Of a DNA stretch of 64,000 bases, positions 60,578 through 64,000 are shown piece by piece; positions within the stretch are counted from its first letter, which is position 1; each line of letters begins with the position of its first letter. The stretch is taken from the NCBI GenBank assembly GCA_965229445.1, contig OZ245876.1:558001-622000 (forward strand), in the 5' to 3' direction. Both the position numbers and the translations under genes were made by a program. This stretch comes from Owenweeksia sp965229445 (GTDB taxonomy: Bacteria; Bacteroidota; Bacteroidia; Flavobacteriales; Schleiferiaceae). The notes below the pieces were generated by a model. It was not told the origin of the DNA and did no database searches. It saw only the letters and a program-made list of their open reading frames with translations.

Positions 60578-61030
60578 ATGACGCATCTAAAGGCCGGAGA
60601 TACGGCCCCTGATTTTGAGGCATTTGATCAGAACGGCGAGCTGGTAAAGCTAAGTGATTACCGTGGAAAGAAGGTGATTCTTTACTTCTATCCCAAGGAT
60701 AGCACACCTGGTTGCACCGTTCAGGCTTGTAATTTACGAGATCATTATGCGGAACTTCAGCAGCAAGGATATGAGGTTATTGGCGTAAGTGCCGATTCAC
60801 AGAAGAGACATCAAAACTTTATTGCCAAAAATGACTTGCCATTTACCCTCATTGCAGATACTGAGAAAGAGCTTATAGAGGCTTATGGGGTTTGGGGATT
60901 GAAGAAGTTTATGGGACGTGAGTATATGGGAATATATCGCGAAACCTTTGTGATTGACGAGCAAGGCAAGATTGAACAAGTAATTGAAAAGGTTAAAACC
61001 AAGGAAGCCACCCAGCAAATTATTGGCTAA
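60578..61030 (+). CDS. bcp: Peroxiredoxin, Bcp/PrxQ type
   Basis: A 150-residue thiol peroxidase. The motif DSTPGCTVQACNLRDHY carries the peroxidatic Cys46 and the resolving Cys51 five residues later, the atypical two-Cys arrangement of Bcp/PrxQ. It also has the thioredoxin-fold segment VILYFYPK and GVSADSQKRHQNFIAKNDLP. It reduces hydroperoxides using thioredoxin. The gene is divergent from nth (39 bases) and ends 5 bases from the convergent DsbD gene. Confidence 0.94.
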   Translation: MTHLKAGDTAPDFEAFDQNGELVKLSDYRGKKVILYFYPKDSTPGCTVQACNLRDHYAELQQQGYEVIGVSADSQKRHQNFIAKNDLPFTLIADTEKELIEAYGVWGLKKFMGREYMGIYRETFVIDEQGKIEQVIEKVKTKEATQQIIG

Positions 61031-61035
61031 TACTG

Positions 61036-63156
61036 CTAAGAATTGCTTTGCTCGAATTTTGCGATCCCTCGTTTCAGCCAGTCGATATAGGCTTCAATAT
61101 CAGGATCATAAGCCGTATTTTCAATTAAGGGCTTCAGATTGTCGTGACCAATTATCACATACTGTGGTTGACTATTAGCTCTAAAATGACGGATTTGAAA
61201 GTCACTCCATTTATTGCCAATGGTTTTTATTTCCTTACCGGTGATGTCTGAAACATACTTTTCTTCCTCAGGAAGTGCCTCACGTTCGTCAACATAGAGG
61301 GAGATTATTACCAGGTCTTCCCGCAAAATTTCCAGCACCCTGGGGTCGCTCCACACCTGTTCTTCCATCTTTCTACAATTCACACAACCCCAGCCGGTAA
61401 AATCGAGCATGATGGGTTTATTCACCTCTTTGGCATAGGCCAGGCCGCGATCATAATCATGGAAACAAGGCAATTCATGAGGACAGTGTTCCGGGTCCGC
61501 CCCGTCAGGTATGTCTTCCCCGGAGGAGACCACCTGTTGCACAGTACCTCCAAACCCTCCGGGAGATTCACTGTAAAATTGAGGTGGAGGAAAGCCACTA
61601 ATCAGTTTTAATGGCGCTCCCCATAAACCAGGAATCAGATAGACCACAAAGGATAGGGTTACGAAGGAAAGCATTAACCTGGGTACGGAGATGCGATCTG
61701 AAGGACTGTCGTGTGGCATCTTGTAAGCACCGAGCAGATAAAGCGTCATCAATACACCTACTGCTATCCATATCGCAATAAACCATTCGCGTTTAAGCAA
61801 ACCGGCCTGCCAAACTAAATCAGCGGTACTGAGAAATTTAAAAGCAAAGGCCAGTTCAACAAAGCCTAACACCACCTTCACTGAGTTCAGCCAACCACCG
61901 CTCTGTGGCAGCGAGTTTAACCAGCCTGGAAACATGGCAAACAGGGTAAAAGGAAGGGCCAGAGCCAGGGAGAAACCAAACATACCTACCAAGGGTCCCT
62001 GATAGCCACCACTGGCAGCTTCTACCAGCAGGGTGCCAATGATGGGTCCGGTACAAGAAAAGCTTACCAGGGCTAATGTAAATGCCATAAAAAAGATCCC
62101 CACTATACCGCCTTTATCTGCTGCCTGGTCTGATTTATTCACCCACGAGGACGGAAGGGTGATCTCAAATGCACCAAAGAAGCTAATCGCAAATATTACC
62201 AGTAGGAGAAAAAAGAAAATGTTCATCCAAGGGTTGGTAGACAGGGCATTAAGCGCGTCGGAGCCAAAAATTTTGGTGACCAGGAGCCCTATAAGGGTGT
62301 AGAGGAGAATGATGGCCAGTCCGTAGATCATGGCATTGGCAATTCCTTTAGCGCGACTCTTACTCTGTTTGGTAAAGAAGCTTACGGTTAAAGGTATCAT
62401 GGGGAAGACACATGGGGTGAGCAAGGCGGCAAAACCTCCCAGAAAACTCAGGATAAAGATAGCCCACATGTTGACAGAGGCAGTGGCATCTTGATCTTCA
62501 ACAAAGTCCGTTTCGGCAGCTTCTTCAGAATCTTCATTCTCCAGCATACTATCGCGCATCTGTTCACCAGCTGCATAATCAATTTTCAGCTTCTCCTCAT
62601 CCACACCGGGAGCTACATCCTCAGCAGATATTTCCTCTTCTTCATCATCGGGTGAATCTTCCGAATTGACATCCACCGGCGGAACCGCAGTAGCAGCTTG
62701 TAAGTTGTACGCCACATCCACATACTCCGGCGGTAGGCACATTTCGTCATTGCAGGTCTGATAAACAAATTCTGCCTTAAGGCTAAAGTCTTTATCACTT
62801 AAAATTTTGAGACGTTGGGAAAAGGTAACAGATCCGCCATGAAAACTCAGCTCCTCCTGAAAATTGGGATCGTATTCTGTATGAGGAACCGGCTCTTTTA
62901 CAGTGCCTATAAGTTCATAATTCGGAGAGGCCGGAACATTTAGCTCCGTACCAATAACCATAGACTCTTCTGACGTATTTACCGAATAAATATGCCATCC
63001 TTCATCCATGGTAGCCGTAACCTGGATTTCCACCAGGTTCTCGCTGATCTTTTTGACACTGGTGGTGTAATCCACCGGATCAAGGATTTGCGCAGACATC
63101 AATCCCGAAGCCAGCAGGGAGATCAGAAATATTATAAAGTTATTAGTCCTCATCAT
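61036..63156 (-). CDS. DsbD-type protein-disulfide reductase, thioredoxin-domain fusion
   Basis: A 706-residue protein. After a signal peptide (to about residue 23) comes a periplasmic DsbDalpha-like domain with a Cys pair in YQTCNDEMCLPPEYVD, an acidic linker (about 160-215, SPDDEEEEISAEDV), then eight membrane helices with Cys in LTPCVFPMIPLTVSFFTKQS and SFSCTGPIIGTLL, and a periplasmic C-terminal thioredoxin domain with TGWGCVNCRKMEEQVW. It carries reducing power from the cytoplasm to periplasmic partners. It overlaps the tilS 3' end by 14 bases and follows it in one transcript. Confidence 0.93.
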   Translation of the reverse strand: MMRTNNFIIFLISLLASGLMSAQILDPVDYTTSVKKISENLVEIQVTATMDEGWHIYSVNTSEESMVIGTELNVPASPNYELIGTVKEPVPHTEYDPNFQEELSFHGGSVTFSQRLKILSDKDFSLKAEFVYQTCNDEMCLPPEYVDVAYNLQAATAVPPVDVNSEDSPDDEEEEISAEDVAPGVDEEKLKIDYAAGEQMRDSMLENEDSEEAAETDFVEDQDATASVNMWAIFILSFLGGFAALLTPCVFPMIPLTVSFFTKQSKSRAKGIANAMIYGLAIILLYTLIGLLVTKIFGSDALNALSTNPWMNIFFFLLLVIFAISFFGAFEITLPSSWVNKSDQAADKGGIVGIFFMAFTLALVSFSCTGPIIGTLLVEAASGGYQGPLVGMFGFSLALALPFTLFAMFPGWLNSLPQSGGWLNSVKVVLGFVELAFAFKFLSTADLVWQAGLLKREWFIAIWIAVGVLMTLYLLGAYKMPHDSPSDRISVPRLMLSFVTLSFVVYLIPGLWGAPLKLISGFPPPQFYSESPGGFGGTVQQVVSSGEDIPDGADPEHCPHELPCFHDYDRGLAYAKEVNKPIMLDFTGWGCVNCRKMEEQVWSDPRVLEILREDLVIISLYVDEREALPEEEKYVSDITGKEIKTIGNKWSDFQIRHFRANSQPQYVIIGHDNLKPLIENTAYDPDIEAYIDWLKRGIAKFEQSNS

Positions 63157-64000
63157 TCGTTATAACTTGAGCAAAATAAACGTTTTTAGTTTTATCTGTG
63201 AGCTTAAACCGGTCATCCATTCTATATCCTACTACCCAGCAGATTTCTTCTCCCGAACATAACAGCCAAAGATCTTCTTTATCAAACCTACTTAACTTGT
63301 GGTCAACAAAGAAATCACTCAATTTTTTACTGCCCTTCATTCCCAGGGGAACAAATTTGTCGCCCTCTCGCCAATGGCGCAGAGTTAATGGAAAAGTAAG
63401 CTTATCGTAATCCATACAGGCCTGCATTTGATTTAGGCTTTTAAAATCCCTCATACCGGTTTTTAGCGCAAAACTCATCCTTAAAGGTGAAGTAATTGAG
63501 CTGGCGCCTTCTTCAATGCGGTATAAAGCTGCATCGGGTATGGAATTAATTCTAAAAATAAGGTACTCCCGATCTAGTAAGAGCTTGGCCTTTCCACTTT
63601 CAAATACCTTGCCCGATTCTCCCTGTCTTATAGTTTTCTCGATGGCCTGCATATCAAAGTTGCCCTTATCTTTTAACCAATGATAGATTAGAGAGAATTC
63701 TTGAGGATGAGTGTTGATATGGTTTAAAGGAAAGCGCTCTTCAGTTTCATTTTTTTGGATCACCGATCTCAGTCGGGCCTCTATTAGTGAATCAAATAGA
63801 GCGCGATCGCTATTGGAGTTTTGCAGGGTAGTTAAGAAGCTTTGATCCAAATCATTAAAAGCTTTTTTTAGAGGGGGGATCACATGATGTCTGATATGGT
63901 TCCTGAGATAATCGTCACTATGGTTGCTGCAGTCTTCGCGCCATGCTATGTTGTGATGTTTGGCGTAGTTCAGGATCTCCTTGCGGGGCGTCAGCCAAAG
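63143..64000 (-). CDS. tilS: tRNA(Ile)-lysidine synthase, C-terminal part (cut by window end)
   Basis: The frame is open to the window end, so the gene begins beyond it; 285 residues are visible. The start of the visible part shows the TilS motif region REDCSNHSDDYLRNHIRHHV, and the rest carries the substrate-binding and C-terminal domains (LRHWREGDKFVPLGMKGSKK, LSDFFVDHKLSRFDKEDLWL). The N-terminal PP-loop (SGGxDS) lies outside the window. TilS modifies C34 of tRNA-Ile(CAU) to lysidine and is essential in most bacteria. A GTG at 63883 is internal. Confidence 0.9.
   Translation of the reverse strand, partial: LWLTPRKEILNYAKHHNIAWREDCSNHSDDYLRNHIRHHVIPPLKKAFNDLDQSFLTTLQNSNSDRALFDSLIEARLRSVIQKNETEERFPLNHINTHPQEFSLIYHWLKDKGNFDMQAIEKTIRQGESGKVFESGKAKLLLDREYLIFRINSIPDAALYRIEEGASSITSPLRMSFALKTGMRDFKSLNQMQACMDYDKLTFPLTLRHWREGDKFVPLGMKGSKKLSDFFVDHKLSRFDKEDLWLLCSGEEICWVVGYRMDDRFKLTDKTKNVYFAQVITNDED

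Noticed and set aside
1..64000. CRISPR arrays, prophage, integrons, insertion sequences, toxin-antitoxin or restriction systems
   Set aside because: I looked for regular direct repeats with spacers, transposase, integrase, nuclease and methylase motifs and found none.

Overview
The window is chromosomal DNA from a member of the Bacteroidota, probably a free-living flavobacterium- or cytophaga-like organism. The evidence is four exported proteins with type IX secretion (T9SS) type A C-terminal sorting domains, a TonB-dependent receptor with an N-terminal carboxypeptidase-like regulatory domain, a propeller-type LytS/LytTR two-component pair, an ECF sigma/anti-sigma operon, MlaE/MlaF without an adjacent MlaD, many relaxed lipoboxes, and occasional matches to the Bacteroidota -7 element TAnnTTTG. 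No rRNA, tRNA, CRISPR array, intact insertion sequence, prophage or integrase gene was found.

Layout. 1-6546 (+) is a drug-export type operon: TetR regulator (cut by the window edge), TolC-like outer-membrane factor, HlyD-like lipoprotein adaptor, two ABC ATPases and two ABC-2 permeases. 6596-18610 (mostly -) is a run of ordinary and poorly characterised genes: methyltransferase, VOC protein, gamma-glutamyltransferase, TfoX-N protein, an MBOAT/SGNH O-acyltransferase pair, TPR protein, YfiT-like protein with a coupled lipoprotein, retropepsin/PDZ protein, DHCW cupin and a class V aminotransferase. It contains a 740-base gene-poor stretch (7539-8278) with direct repeats. 18815-21281 (-) is a sigma factor, membrane anti-sigma-like protein and a repeat-rich exported protein, with a possible autoregulatory promoter. 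A second gene-poor stretch (21233-21750) carries a related repeat copy.

21751-28217 holds metabolic genes: proline dehydrogenase, aroB, aroA, formate-tetrahydrofolate ligase and an AI-2E family membrane protein. 28445-33777 (-) encodes three outer-membrane proteins: a TonB-dependent receptor, a beta-barrel with an N-terminal ComEA-like helix-hairpin-helix region, and a translationally coupled small barrel protein. The last is divergent by 43 bases from a propeller sensor kinase and its LytTR regulator (33821-37448, +). 37450-39845 (-) holds purE, purK, a SprT-like protein and a 40-residue lipoprotein overlapping its start. 39904-41408 (+) is mlaE-mlaF.

41459-47843 (-) is a tandem array of three paralogous T9SS cargo proteins, with hairpin terminators downstream of each. 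48081-50954 (-) is glycine decarboxylase. 51059-54556 (+) holds a UbiA-like membrane protein followed by kynureninase and kynurenine 3-monooxygenase. 54558-64000 holds another T9SS cargo protein, a large exported propeller/barrel protein with a degenerate peptidase-like region, an endonuclease III lacking the iron-sulfur cysteines, a Bcp peroxiredoxin, a DsbD-type reductase and the C-terminal part of tilS, cut by the window edge.

Most of the window is core Bacteroidota housekeeping. The least explained parts are the HHH-barrel pair, the alternating-repeat protein under ECF control, the T9SS triplet and the short dispersed repeat family. No complete, clearly novel defence or mobile system is visible.
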